A DNA stretch of 64,000 nucleotides from Bathymodiolus brooksi (taxonomy: Eukaryota > Mollusca > Bivalvia > Mytilida > Modiolidae): assembly GCA_963680875.1 (NCBI GenBank), contig OY804580.1:100168000-100231999 (forward strand), in the 5' to 3' direction. Below, in pieces: positions 32,495 through 44,785 of this stretch. Below the pieces are notes generated by a model. It made no database searches. It was not told the DNA's origin and saw only the letters and a program-made list of their open reading frames with translations. Positions within the stretch are counted from its first letter, which is position 1. Every line of letters starts with the position of its first letter. Made by a program: the position numbers and the translations under genes.

Positions 32495-35400
32495 AGTTTG
32501 AATTTGAAGATACCAAAGAGGTAGGTAGAGTGACAGACAAGACAATGATATAATGAACAAAAGTAAAAACACAGAAAACTTAATATTGAGCGACACGAAC
32601 CCAACTAAAACCAGGGGAGAACTCAGAAGTCCCTGAAGGTTAAGCAGTTCCTGCTCCAATAGTGGCAAAACACTACACAGAAAACTAAAGATTGAGCAAC
32701 AAGAACCCAACTAAAACCAGGGGAGAACTCAGAAGCCCCTGAAGGTTAAGCAGTTCCTGCTCCAATAGTGGCAAAACACTACACAGAAAACTAAAGATTG
32801 AGCAACAAGAACCCAACTAAAAGTAGGGGACAACTCAGAAGTCCCTGAAGGTTAAGCAGTTCCTGCTCCAATAGTGGCAAAACACTACACATAAAACTAA
32901 AGATTGAGCAACAAGAACCCAACTAAAACTAGGTGACAACTCAGAAGTCCCTGAAGGTTAAGCAGTTCCTGCTCCAATAGTGGCAAAACACTACACAGAA
33001 AACTAAAGATTGAGCAACAAGAACCCAACTAATACCAGGGGACAACTCAGAAGTCCCTGAAGGTTAAGCAGTTCCTGCTCCAATAGTGGCAAAACACTAC
33101 ACATAAACCTAAAGATTGAGCAACAAGAACCCAACTAAAACCAGGGGAGAACTCAGAAGTCCCTGAAGGCTAAGCAGTTCCTGCTCCAATAGTGGCAAAA
33201 CACTACACATAAAACTAAAGATTGAGCAACAAGAACCCAACTAAAACTAGGGGACAACTCAGAAGTCCCTGAAGGCTAAGCAGTTCCTGCTCCAATAGTG
33301 GCAAAACACTACACATAAAACTAAAGATTGAGCAACAAGAACCCAACTAAAACCAGGGGAGAACTCATAAGTCCCTGAAGGTTAAGCAGTTCCTGCTCCA
33401 TTAGTGGCAAAACACTACACAGAAAACTAAAGATTGAGCAACAAGAACCCAACTAAAACCAGGGGAGAACTCAGAAGTCCCTGAAGGTTAAGCAGTTCCT
33501 GTTCCAATAGTGGCAAAACACTACACATAAAGCTAAAGATTGAGCAACAAGAACCCAACTAAAACCAGGGGAGAACTGAGAAGTTCCTGAAGGTTAAGCA
33601 GTTCATGCTCCATTAGTGGCAAAACACTACGCAGAAAACTAAAGATTGAGCAGCAAGAACCCAACTAAAACCAGGGGAGAACTCAGAAGTCCCTAAAGGT
33701 TAAGCAGTTCCTGCTCCATTAGTGGCAAAACACTACACATAAACCTAAAGATTGAGCAACAAGAACCCAACTAAAACCGGGGAGAACTCAGAAGTCCCTG
33801 AAGGTTAAGCAGTTCCTGCTCCATTAGTGGCAAAACACTACGCAGAAAACTAAAGATTGAGCAACAAGAACCCAACTAAAACCAGGGGAGAACTCAGAAG
33901 TCCCTGAAGCCTAAGCAGTTCCTGCTCCAATAGTGGCAAAGCACAACACAGAAAACTAAAGATTGAGCAACAAGAACCCAACTAAACCAGGGGAGAACTC
34001 AGAAGTCCCTGAAGGCTAAGCAGTTCCTGCTCCAATAGTGGCAAAACACTACACATAAAACTAAAGATTGAGCAACAAGAACCCAACTAAAACCAGGGGA
34101 AAACTCAGAAGTCCTTGAAGGTTAAGCAGTTCCTGCTCCAATAGTGGCAAAACACTACACAGAAAACTAAAGATTGAGCAACAAGAACCCAACTAATACC
34201 AGGGGAGAACTCATAAGTCCCTGCAGGCTAAGCAGTTCCTGCTCCATTAGTGGCAAAACACTACACAGAAAACTAAAGATTGAGCAACAAGAACCCAACT
34301 AAAACCAGGGGAGAACTCAGAAGTCCCTGAAGGTTAAGCAGTTCCTGCTTCAATAGTGGCAAAGCACTACACAGAAAACTAAAGATTGAGCAACAAGAAC
34401 CCAACTAAAACTAGGGGACAACTCAGAAGTCCCTGAAGGTTAAGCAGTTCCTGCTCCAATAGTGGCAAAACACTACACAGAAAACTAAAGATTGAGCAAT
34501 AAGAACCCAACTAAAACCAGGGGAGAACTCAGAAGTCCCTGAAGGTTAAGCAGTTCCTGCTCCAATAGTGGCAAAACACTACACAGAAAACTAAAGATTG
34601 AGCAACAAGAACCCAACTAAAAGTAGGGGACAACTCAGAAGTCCCTGAAGGTTAAGCAGTTCCTGCTCCAATAGTGGCAACACACTACACAGAAAACTAA
34701 AGATTGAGCAACAAGAACCCAACTAAAACTAGGGGACAACTCAGAAGTCCCTGAAGGTTAAGCAGTTCCTGCTCCAATAGTGGCAAAACACTACACAGAA
34801 AACTAAAGATTGAGCAATAAGAACCCAACTAAAACCAGGGGACAACTCAGAAGTCCCTGAAGGTTAAGCAGTTCCTGCTCCAATAGTGGCAAAACACTAC
34901 ACATAAAACTAAAGATTGAGCAACAAGAACCCAACTAAAACCAGGGGACAACTCAGAAGTCCCTGAAGGCTAAGCAGTTCCTGCTCCATTAGTGGCAAAA
35001 CACTACACATAAAACTAAAGATTGAGCAATAAGAACCCAACTAAAACCAGGGGAGAACTCAGAAGTCCCTGAAGGTTAAGCAGTTCCTGCTCCAATAGTG
35101 GCAAAACACTACACATAAAACTAAAGATTGAGCAACAAGAACCCAACTAAAACCAGGAGAACTCAGAAGTCCCTGAAGGTTAAGCAGTTCCTGCTCCATT
35201 AGTGGCAAATCACTACACAGAAAACTAAAGATTGAGCAACAAGAACCCAACTAAAACCGGGAAGAACTCAGAAGTCCCTGAAGGTTAAGCAGTTCCTGCT
35301 ACAATAGTGGCAAAACACTACACAGAAAACTAAAGATTGAGCAACAAGAACCCAACTAAAACCAGGGGAGAACTCAGAAGTCCCTGAAGGTTAAGCAGTT

Positions 35401-36180
35401 CCTGCTTCAATAGTGGCAAAGCACTACACAGAAAACTAAAGATTGAGCAACAAGAATCCAACTAAAACCAGGGGAGAACTCAGAAGTCCCTGAAGGTTAA
35501 GCAGTTCCTGATCCAATTGTGGCAAAACACTACACAGAAAACTAAAGATTGAGCAACAAGAACCCAACTAAAACCAGGGGAGAATTCAGAAGTCCCTGAA
35601 GGTTAAGCAGTTCCTGATCCAATAGTGGCAAAACACTACACAGAAAACTAAAGATTGAGCAACAAGAACCCAACTAAAACCAGGGGAGAACTCAGAAGTC
35701 CCTGAAGGTTAAGCAGTTCCTGCTCCATTAGTGGCAAAACACTACACAGAAAACTAAAGATTGAGCAACAAGAACCCAACTAAAACCAGGGGAGAACTCA
35801 GAAGTCCCTGAAGGTTAAGCAGTTCCTGCTCCAATAGTGGCAAAACACTACACATAAAACTAAAGATTGAGCAACAAGAACCCAACTAAAACCAGGGAAG
35901 AACTGAGAAGTTCCTGAAGGTTAAGCAGTTCCTGCTCCATTAGTGGCAAAACACTACACAGAAAACTAAAGATGGAGCAACAAGAACCCAACTAAACCCA
36001 GGGGAGAACTCAGAAGTCCCTGAAGGTTAAGCAGTTCCTGCTCCATTAGTGGCAAAACACTACACAGAAAACTAAAGATTGAGCAACAAGAACCCAACTA
36101 AAACCGGGGATGAACTCAGATGCTCTTAAAGGGTAAGCAGTTCCTGATCCAATAGTAACAAACAGCTCTGGTACTTCAAT
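32495..36180 (-). repeat. 106-bp satellite array (~34 copies) inside a family A repeat
   Basis: Monomer 'actaaagattgagcaacaag', 'aacccaactaaaaccagggg', 'agaactcagaagtccctgaa', 'ggttaagcagttcctgctcc', 'aatagtggcaaaacactaca'. The period is 106 bp (32676 to 32782). Each monomer equals one internal piece of family A. The array is flanked on the left by the family A end 'tttgaagataccaaagaggt'. Monomers differ by a few substitutions (acag/acat, ccagg/ctagg, caata/catta). Confidence 0.93.
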
Positions 36181-36328
36181 TAGTGATTACCTACATTGTA
36201 ATATAGATACAGGTTTGTTCTTATCTGGATTGTAGACCAGAAGAGTATTCTTCTTGTTCCAAAAATATACTATTAGACTAAATATTAGTCATCCCATCAA
36301 TAGGTATGTTTCCACCATCATAGTCAAA

Positions 36329-36490
36329 CCTGTATATAAAGGGCACTCTAGTGAACCTGAAAATGTGCCCTTTACGAGCAAGAGCCCTTCATACAGAGGG
36401 TAAAATTACATGCACTATTCATTAATGAGAAAATGAGATCATCCTTTATGGAGAGCGATTTGTTATATAGAGGTGCCCTTTAAGGCAGGT
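36329..36490. mobile_element. Palindromic MITE spanning the duplication breakpoint
   Basis: Inverted ends 'cctgtatataaagggcac' / 'gtgccctttaaggcagg'. Only its right half (about 44821-44890) is present at the start of the second duplication unit. Confidence 0.6.
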
Positions 36491-38797
36491 GTGTATTAAT
36501 AGTTGATCCCTATGGACTTCCGGTGTTCAGTAAGCGTAATAATATACCAACTAACAAAACGCGGGAGTGAGATAAAGTTGACAATAATTCCCCAGCAAAC
36601 ATAATGTTGGGAGAAAGGAAAAGTAGACAATAATCTCCCGACAAAAAAATAAGGCTGAAAGTGAGATAAAATGCACCGGAAGACATAGAGTACGATGTCC
36701 AATCAATGGACACCTGCCATGAAATCCTAATTCTAATAGAAAATATAATATAGGTGAAAACATATCTGTAATCAGTTGAAACGCACGGAATACATGCACA
36801 TTTCGTGCCATCGGTTATGTCTCGAAATGATTAATATTAATAAAACTAAGGTTCCCCTCCCTCAGGCATATGTGACCTTAGCCGTTTTTTACTATTCGTT
36901 TAAGCCCTTCTGTTTTATTTGGCTTTCAAATCTTTCGTAACAACATTGGCACTGTCACGCTATAGTGTGACCACAATATATAAAAATGGCAATAACAGCT
37001 TAACTGCAACTGTAAACTAAGGTTTGTATCTCTAAATGTCATAGACGGTAATACTTTTTCCCAATCTGGACTTCACACAAGTCCAGACACAGGACGAAAA
37101 CTAAAACAAGGTATGCTATTCGCATGAACAAAACAAGCGGATACCAAAAGGACTAATAAGAGGCCGGAAAGCGAAGAAGGACATACAACACAAAGGCCAA
37201 AAAATGACAATGTATCTACAAAACATTACATAGAAAACTGAAGCTCCAGCAATATGAACCCCACTAAAAACCTTAGTGAACTCATGTGCTTCGTAAGGGT
37301 AAGCAATTCCTGCTCCACCGTTGTGCTATTCTTGTCATAAACCCGGTGATCAATCATGAATGAGGAAAGGACATTAACATTCTTCCAAATATATTTTCAA
37401 GACTGTCGCAAAAAGTGTACCTATTCGATGTTTACATGCCAGGGGGCTGCCATGAATCAGCTTTAACTTTATGTTGTAAAACACCGAGCTAGGCATTTAA
37501 TGTACCTGTATAATCTCAAACACAATATTCATAATCTTGTTGTTGAAGTCGGTCATTATATTTTAAAAGAACAATAGCAAGTAAGTTTTTTATAGAAATA
37601 AACCAGCATCATAGTTATAATGAAGAAAGGTAAGTTATTCTAGTTTTAAATTCTCATATTAAAATTTAAACATAACAATACAAATAAGACGGGGGCAAAT
37701 AAATGCTATTGGTTAAATTAGTTTACACTGATTTAAAATTGTCAAATATAAAAATGCTCAATTATCATTTTTATAGTAATGTCTATGTCAGCTGATTGGT
37801 TGCGAGCTGGTCTAACAAGAAAATAGATCCGTGGTTCGATCCTCAGATCCCCTTTTTTTACATTTTTGTTGCTTTATTTGTTGATTGAAACTACATAAAG
37901 TGTCATTATAGACGAGAAACCTTTTCAATTGCTTAGAGGTCAATTTGGACCACTGGTTTACACAATTATTTTCCTTTCCATTTTTCTTGAATAAATTTCA
38001 AGTTTCCTTTCCAATTGTTGTATTTGATTCGCAATTGAGGAGTTTTACTGGAAATTGTCGGAATTAATGGAATTTGCCAAACATTGAGTCCTATTAAAGG
38101 TAAATAGTTATCCATGCCTCTTCTTCTTGAAAAGGACAATTTCATATTACAAAGATGTACACCCTATATTATTTGTGTTGATATTTTCCTGTATCTGTGG
38201 ATTGTCAATTCTTGCTTGTCACTTCGGATTTCTCTAAGAAAGAAAAGGTTGAAGATACAAAAGGGGCAATGAGAAGCCGTAAATAGTAAAAGGATAGACA
38301 ATACAATGGTCAAAAGAAAATGACAGAAAATGATTTACAAAATCTTCACAGAAAAGTAGATTGAGTAAAGGAAACCTCACAAAAAACGGAGGTGAACTCA
38401 GTTGCTCCTGAAGGACTGGCAGTTCCTGCTTCACAAGTGACACCCGTCGTGTTACTGTTAAGCGACAAGAACATCATCTGATATGGAAATTCTAACGTTT
38501 ATTTCCAGTATAAACCATGTACATCACGAGGGATTATTCATGACGTAGCGAAACGTTATCACGTGATTCCTACGCATTCTATGGTTCCAATTTTGATTCG
38601 TATTGAATTCGTATTTTTTCTTATAAGTTTTTTTTATTATATTAGTTACACATCTTAGATGTCCTCTCTGCTTATTTATACCGATCATCTTGTTGGACGT
38701 CATAAATCTTTTGATACTTTGCTTACTTAACTGGTTTCCTGTTTATCCGGTTACTTCCTATGACATATCCGAAGATATTTTAACGATACTATAAAAA

Positions 38798-38879
38798 ATT
38801 GCAAACACTAAAGAAGCAAACAGCAAAATGGAAAAGAAAATCCCTCTTTTTGCTGGTTGCTTCTTTAGTGTTTGTAATT
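38798..38879. other. Perfect-stem hairpin (unit A)
   Basis: 'attgcaaacactaaagaagc' pairs with 'gcttctttagtgtttgtaat'. With flanking bases the stem is about 30 bp around a ~20-bp loop. Kept at 47201-47282 in unit B. Confidence 0.8.
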
Positions 38880-39495
38880 CTTTATATCAATGTTAAAATC
38901 TTTTCGGAGATGTCAAAGAAAGTAGCTACAGATTGATAATTGATTTTAGATGTTGTATATATGTATAGCCGATTTTGTCTATCCTGTTTAGAACCTTTTG
39001 TTTTTATTACTCCCTTAAATATTTTAATTATTTGGCTTTGCAATCGTTTGACTAGGAACGTATCTGGTGAAGGTGGTATCAGAAACGCATCTTGCGCATC
39101 GCATTGCAATCGTTTGACTAAAAGCGTATGTGGTAAGTGTTATACCAAAAACGCAATATGCGCACTAAATTAGATATCTACGTTTTTGTTAGTATGTACA
39201 CCCCATATAATTTTGAAGTATTAATGAATGTATAAATAAGCCAACATCACAAATAATGAATTATGTTATGCTTCTCTGGAATAACCTTCTTCAGGTACGC
39301 TCAAAAAGATTTGAAACCAAATAATTCAAAAGTATATAGGAGTAAGTAAACCAAAGGGCTAGACATAACAGCAATAATTGGTCCAGGTCGACTATGCCTC
39401 AGGGAACCTTAGGTTTGGTAATATAGACCTACCAATAATCATTACTCAAAAATAAAATATTGTAAAGCATTAAAACGTCGCTGTATGAAAAAATC

Positions 39496-40812
39496 TGCAA
39501 AAAACGAAACGCAACATGGGAAAACTTAACATTTATTTCATACACTTCAAAATATAATTTAACACTGAAAAATGTAACATATTAAATTGAAATTTGGCAC
39601 AGTGATTGTCAAAATGTTTCTGTTTATTGCACTGGAGAAATAACGGCACACATGATTCTAAGCGTCCATTAACACAACGTCAAATTCAGTACCTATTATG
39701 ACCACCATTGACTTGCAAGACAGTTCGTACACGTCTCGACATTGACTCCATAAGTCGATGAATTCTTTCTTGCGGAATTCTCTGTCAGTTATACTGAAGT
39801 GCTTGCTGCAGCGCCTGAAGGGTTTGCGGTTGTGGTTGGCGTTGGCGCACGCACCGATCCAATTCATCCCATAGGTGTTCGATTGGATTTAAATCTGGCG
39901 ATTTTGACGGCCATGGAATCACAGTAATGTTTCGATTTTGCAGGTAGTCCATAGTTAAGAGTGCAGTATGTGGTCTGGCATTGTCCTGCTGGAAAGCTCT
40001 CTCCGGACATCGATAGCAAGCAGTAGGTGTGGCTGAAGAATTTCATCTCCGTAACGAGCTGCATTTAAGCTACCCTGAATTGGCACTAGCTGTGTTTTCC
40101 TGGCATAAGATATGGCTCCCCACACCATTACACTTCCTCCGCCATAATTGTCAACATCGACGACACAATTTGGAGCAAATCGTTCATTACGGCGTCTAAA
40201 GATGCGAACTCTACCATCTCGTCGTTCAAGCATGAACCGGGATTCATCGCTGAACCAGATTCTTCTCCAATTTGCCAGATCCCATATCATGACACCATCT
40301 CACCCTTGCTCTACGATATTGACGTTTCAGGCCGGCACTAAAATATGATCGTCTGGCACGTATACCATGTTCACGAAGACGATTGCGTACTGTCTGTGCA
40401 GATATCCTACGTAGACCAGGGATGTTTGAGACTGTTTGAGATGCTGTTGCAGTTCTGTTTCTTAGCTGGAATACCCGGATGTAACGGTCTTGTACATGAC
40501 TTGTGATGCGAGGATGTCCAGAACGTGGACGGTCATTTGTCGAGCCTGATTGCTGGTAGCGTTGCCAAAGCCGTGCAATCGTGTTTCGATGGACGTTATA
40601 AGGTGCAGCAACTGCATTATGGGACTCCCCGGCTGCTAGTCGTCCTATAACAATGTTTCGGATGGCAGCGTTTATCCTCAGCATAGCGTCTTGGTATCTG
40701 TATGCAATTTAAACAAATGCATTTAATTAGGCGAATGACCCGATTTTAGACACCCAGTACGCGCTAAAGAATTCAATACGCTTTGCACGTGCAACACGTT
40801 AAGTTTTTCGCA
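39496..40812 (-). mobile_element. Tc1-like DD34E transposon, unit A, transposase frameshifted
   Basis: The transposase runs minus from 40684 to about 39655. The N-terminal helix-turn-helix region (MLRINAAIRNIVIGRLAAGE, NTIARLWQRYQQSGSTND) is intact. One frameshift near 40290 separates it from IWFSDESRF (first D), GGGSVMVWGAIS and the rest; a second near 40000 precedes FQQDNARPHTA (second D) and SPDLNPIEHLW (E). There are 34 residues between D and E, so this is Tc1-family. Possible imperfect inverted ends 'gcaaaaaacgaaacg' / 'gcgaaaaacttaacg' give a 1.3-kb element. Not functional as read. Confidence 0.85.
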
Positions 40813-41505
40813 AAAGACATTTTCGTCCTTCGTTCCACATTGTGACCAGAAAACGTCACGGTTGATAGACCAAAATATCGGACCATGTAAAGCTCTTTAG
40901 AAAACATTTAAATTTATGTATGACAATAATTAATCGTTTAATTTAACCTCTAATAAAAAATAACTTATTTTTCAAAAATGATACATGATGTTGAGTTTTT
41001 TTTTGCAGAGTACAGTTAATCGAAAACGACAGATAATATAGTGGCCAAAAGAAAAGGACAACCATGATCGTAAAAAACCTACACCGAAAAAGAAAGATTG
41101 AGTAACACGAACTCCTCTAAAATCGAGGAGGTGAATTCAGGAGCTCCCGAAGTGTAGCAATTCTCGGTCCACTAAGTTGTTTTCATGGAAGACATATGTA
41201 TTCATGGTGATACCAGCAGTACTCAGAGAAGACCAGCCCACTGTGAAAGGTAGTAACTGACAAACTTGATCACATACAGATATATCGTGTATAGAGAGGC
41301 CGACTTATCGGTATTTCGGCCGCCATTTGTTTTCCGGTAGCTGCTGATACATGTGTATAATATTCAAATTATATTAATCTTTCTAACAAATATATATTTA
41401 AAGGGTATGGTTAAATAGGTGTGTTAAAATTCGAATGATCTTTCTAACATATTTATATTTAAAGTATACTGTTCAATAAATGTATTCAACATGCTGTATA
41501 CAAGT

Positions 41506-41569
41506 ATTTAACGAGCGTGTATACAAAGAAAAACTGTATATATTTCTTTGTATTCACGCTCGTTAAATA
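41506..41569. other. Hairpin (unit A)
   Basis: 'atttaacgagcgtg' and 'tacaaagaaa' pair with 'tttctttgta' and 'cacgctcgttaaat' around a ~10-base loop. The unit B counterpart is 49786-49849. Confidence 0.75.
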
Positions 41570-42045
41570 TATTGCTTTTGTTGTTAGACACTAATTAGTC
41601 ATTATTTGACGACTCATTAACCCAGTTGAATGAGACTCTCTCGAAACTAGTTTATACGATTTGATCAATAAATTAAAAATAATAATAAATAGTTGACCTG
41701 TTTCATGTTACAAACATGACCAATTTATAGAGAAGTGTCGTGCGCACTAAATTAGATATATACATCACTGGTTTGATATTAGTCCCAGAAGATATCATCC
41801 GCATAGTAGTCGGCACTGACATGGTTTATTCGATATTTTTTTTTTATCGCAATTTACAGTTCCTATGCCATGCAATTATTATTGAAATTAAGGTCTTCCC
41901 CTTCATGCATATGATATGTGACCTTAGACGAATTTGGTTATCCTGTTTCGGCCCATTGACTTGTTTGCTCCCCAAATACATTTAAATTATATGGCTTTCA
42001 AATATTTTGGCTTTGAGTGTACATGATCAATATAATTCCTCAAAC

Positions 42046-42565
42046 CACTGTCTTGTACCCGATACGGAATGGTTATTTCAAGATGGCGGATTGTACATCG
42101 TCAAAAAGGTAGGTGTGAAGATTTTGATTATTATCGTTCTTTATAGGTTATCTTAGTGTCTATGAGTTACACGTTTAGATAGGGCAGTCTTTTTTCTACT
42201 TCACCATTAAGTCAGTAAAGTACGATCCTTTTGTTTTTATCTTAAACTGCCTTCGCTAGTTGATCAATGCAGCGACAAAGATATCGAGGCGTAGAATCCA
42301 ATTTATTTCACCAATTCCTACCACCTAGTTACTTTTTATATTAATATGTTGATGCCAAAATTATTCAAACATGTGAATTGTCCAACAAATGTCATTTCAG
42401 CCTTTGACAAGCCTTGTATCCCTCTTAAAACGTCTATGAAAAAAATTGCTATGCCACGGAATGGTCACGACAAAAACATGACAAAAAAGTATGGGAATGG
42501 TCTCATGTTTTGTGTGTAGGAATGGACTTTCAAGCAAAGGAATGGTCTTTTTTGTTTAGGAATGA
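42046..42565 (+). repeat. Inverted-repeat arm 1 of unit A (promoter and exon 1 of the zinc-finger gene)
   Basis: Reverse complement of 44262-44785 with about 95% agreement by eye. Contains exon 1 'caagatggcggattgtacat' and the donor AAAAG|gtaggt. Arm copies in unit B: 50318-50840 and 52915-53465. Confidence 0.9.
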
Positions 42566-43864
42566 TCTGATTGAACATATCGGATGTAAAGCGGGAGCAA
42601 TGGCTTTGTCGTTCATCCAGTATTCACACTCGCATAAAATCTTAATTTTCTTGTCTTACTACATTCACTGTTATGTATTTCAATTGGTTTGTCAATATGA
42701 CGACATACCACTCGCTTCTCTGATATACTGTAAGTGTACTTTCTTTCCAAAGTGTAGAATATCCGGGAACGTAAATACCCTAGTGTATTTCTACCTTGCA
42801 GTATGCACTAATGTGTTTATTCCGTCTGCAGAAATACACTAGTATATTTCTGTTGTGGAATTCCTACCCTAGTGCGTCTCAAGTGATATTTTCTTCATAT
42901 GGTAATCTAGCGAAACTCCTCAAATACAGGCAGTTATGTATTGATTTGTTTTAATTTTTTGGTGCTTAGCGCCACTTTCAACAATATTTCAGCTATATCA
43001 TGGTGACCAGTTTTAGTGGTGGAGGAAGTCGGAGTACCCAGAGAGAACCATCGACCATGGGCAAGCAACTAGTAAACTGTTATCACTTGCGGCTGCGAGT
43101 CGAGTTCACCCTTTTTGTAATTTACAAAGCCGGGCGCGTATTGGTGATAGACTTGTATGAGTTGTTATATCCAACAACCTAACTCATTGAGCCACCCGGA
43201 CCCCGGCAGTTATGTATAATACATCACCATTTCAGTACACACCACGATTTTATTTGGACCGATGTTCTCAACTTTTATTATTATTTTTTTATTCTTTTCT
43301 TTTACTTTTTCGATCTTCGGTTTTCTTACCTAAGTCTAGACCACTGTTAGGTTTATGTATTAGTTTTTTCGTACATAGGTGCTTCAGTTCACATATATTA
43401 TTCTAATTTTCCTGTTTTTAAAATCAGTACATGTATTTGCTTCATGAAAACAAAAATATACGAGGTTACTTAAATCTTCAATAGATATGTCGTGTATTTC
43501 CCATTGTTACAGGTTTACTGTGATGGATACATCTTTCCACGCCTCAGAGAATGATTGTATATGCGAGGACTGTGGAAAATGTCTGAAAAGTAGAAGTGGT
43601 CTCAGACGACATCCCCTGAGACAACATTTAAAACAAGAGATGAAATTTAAATGTACCACTGATTCTTGCACAGCAGCATTTTGTGAAAAGGGGAAGCTAT
43701 TGGATCATCAGACCAGCCATGGTGAACAAAAACGTATCACATGTAATTACTGTAACCACAAACTGTCAGAGAATATCACAGAGCTCATGAGGCAGAGATT
43801 CTTCCACATGTTCGGAGAGGATTATATCTTCAGGACTACTCACATTTTTCTCTGGATCAAATGA
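42083..43864 (+). CDS. Two-exon C2H2 zinc-finger protein, 125 aa (unit A)
   Basis: Exon 1 is 42083-42108 (MADCTSSK and two bases); the donor is AAAAG|gtaggt. Exon 2 starts at 43513 after 'cccattgttacag' and ends with TGA at 43864. The join keeps frame (SSK-R-FTVMDTSFHASE). Finger 1 is CEDCGKCLKSRSGLRRHPLRQH (C-x2-C-x12-H-x4-H); finger 2 is C-x4-C-x12-H-x3-H (CTTDSC to HQTSH) with a GEQ-type linker; CNYC starts an incomplete third finger with no histidine pair in place. AATAAA lies 29 nt past the stop (43893), so a short mRNA is plausible. At 125 aa it looks like a truncated member of a larger C2H2 family. Nuclear DNA or RNA binding is inferred from the fold; the target is unknown. Confidence 0.6.
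42952..43205 (-). repeat. SINE family C, in the zinc-finger intron (unit A)
   Basis: Reverse orientation: tail 'ttggtgcttagcgccacttt' at the left, head 'cattgagccacccggacccc' at the right. Confidence 0.75.
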
Positions 43865-43892
43865 CTATAATTGTAATTGTTTGCAAATTGAT

Positions 43893-43898
43893 AATAAA
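43893..43898 (+). promoter_or_regulatory. Polyadenylation signal of the zinc-finger gene (unit A)
   Basis: AATAAA 29 nt after the stop codon; the same hexamer is kept in unit B at about 52452. Confidence 0.5.
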
Positions 43899-44261
43899 GA
43901 TATAAAGAGTTGATTTCATAAAATTTATTTAAATAACAAAGAATATTTCTTTTAACAAAAATATTGTTTATGTAAAAATGACTCCCTGTCAATATCACAA
44001 AGTATAAACCATTACAATATGTGTACAATTGCTGAAAGAGTTCTTAACCAAATTTACCCACATTAGTGTTAAATTCAAAAGATCTAAAACTTAATGTTTC
44101 ATCCCGATAATTCTGGCAGCAGTGGTCCACTATGGCTTGGTGATTGGAAGTATCAAATTGGCAGTAGTAACACTTGTACATATAGATAAAAGATTTACAT
44201 TAAAGACCACAAACGGAAATGAACTTCAATAATATTATTAATAAGCATATCTTATATGATG

Positions 44262-44785
44262 GAGACCATTCCTAAACAAAAAAGACCATTCCTTTGCTTG
44301 AAAGTCCATTCCTACACACAAAACATGAGACCATTCCCATACTTTTTGTCATGTTTTTGTCGTGACCGTTCCGTGACATAAACAAAATTTTCATAAACGT
44401 TTTAAGAGGGATACAAGGCTTGTCAAAGGCTGAAATGACATTTGTTGGACAATTCAGATGTTTGAATAATTTTGGCATCAACATATTAATATAAAAAGTC
44501 ACTAAGCGGTAGGAATTGGTGAAATAAATTGGATTCTACGCCTCGATATCTTTGTCGCTGCATTGATCAACTAGCGAAGGCAATTTATGATAAAAACAAA
44601 GGAACGAGCTTTACTGACATAACGGTGAAGTAGAAAAAAGACTGCCCAATCTAAACGTGTAACTCATAGGCACTAAGATGACCAATAAAGAACGATAATA
44701 GTCAAAATGTTCACACCTACCTTTTTGACGATGTACAATCCGCCATCTTGAAATGACCATTCCGTATCGTGTACACGACAGTGCA
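44262..44785 (-). repeat. Inverted-repeat arm 2 of unit A, facing back into the zinc-finger gene
   Basis: Read on the minus strand it again holds 'atttcaagatggcggattgt', MADCTSSK and the donor AAAAG|gtaggt, i.e. a second copy of the gene's first exon pointing toward its 3' end. Confidence 0.88.

Noticed and set aside
32570..36160. Regular direct repeats that could be taken for a CRISPR array
   Set aside because: The whole 106-bp unit is repeated without unique spacers, the setting is eukaryotic, and the unit is a slice of a dispersed repeat.
38940..39173. 77-residue frame, kept in both duplication units (also 47343-47576), and its antisense frame
   Set aside because: Kept only because the duplication is recent; the codons run through the 'gcgcactaaattagatatc' repeat and 'tgcaatcgtttgactagg' repeats, with no domain.
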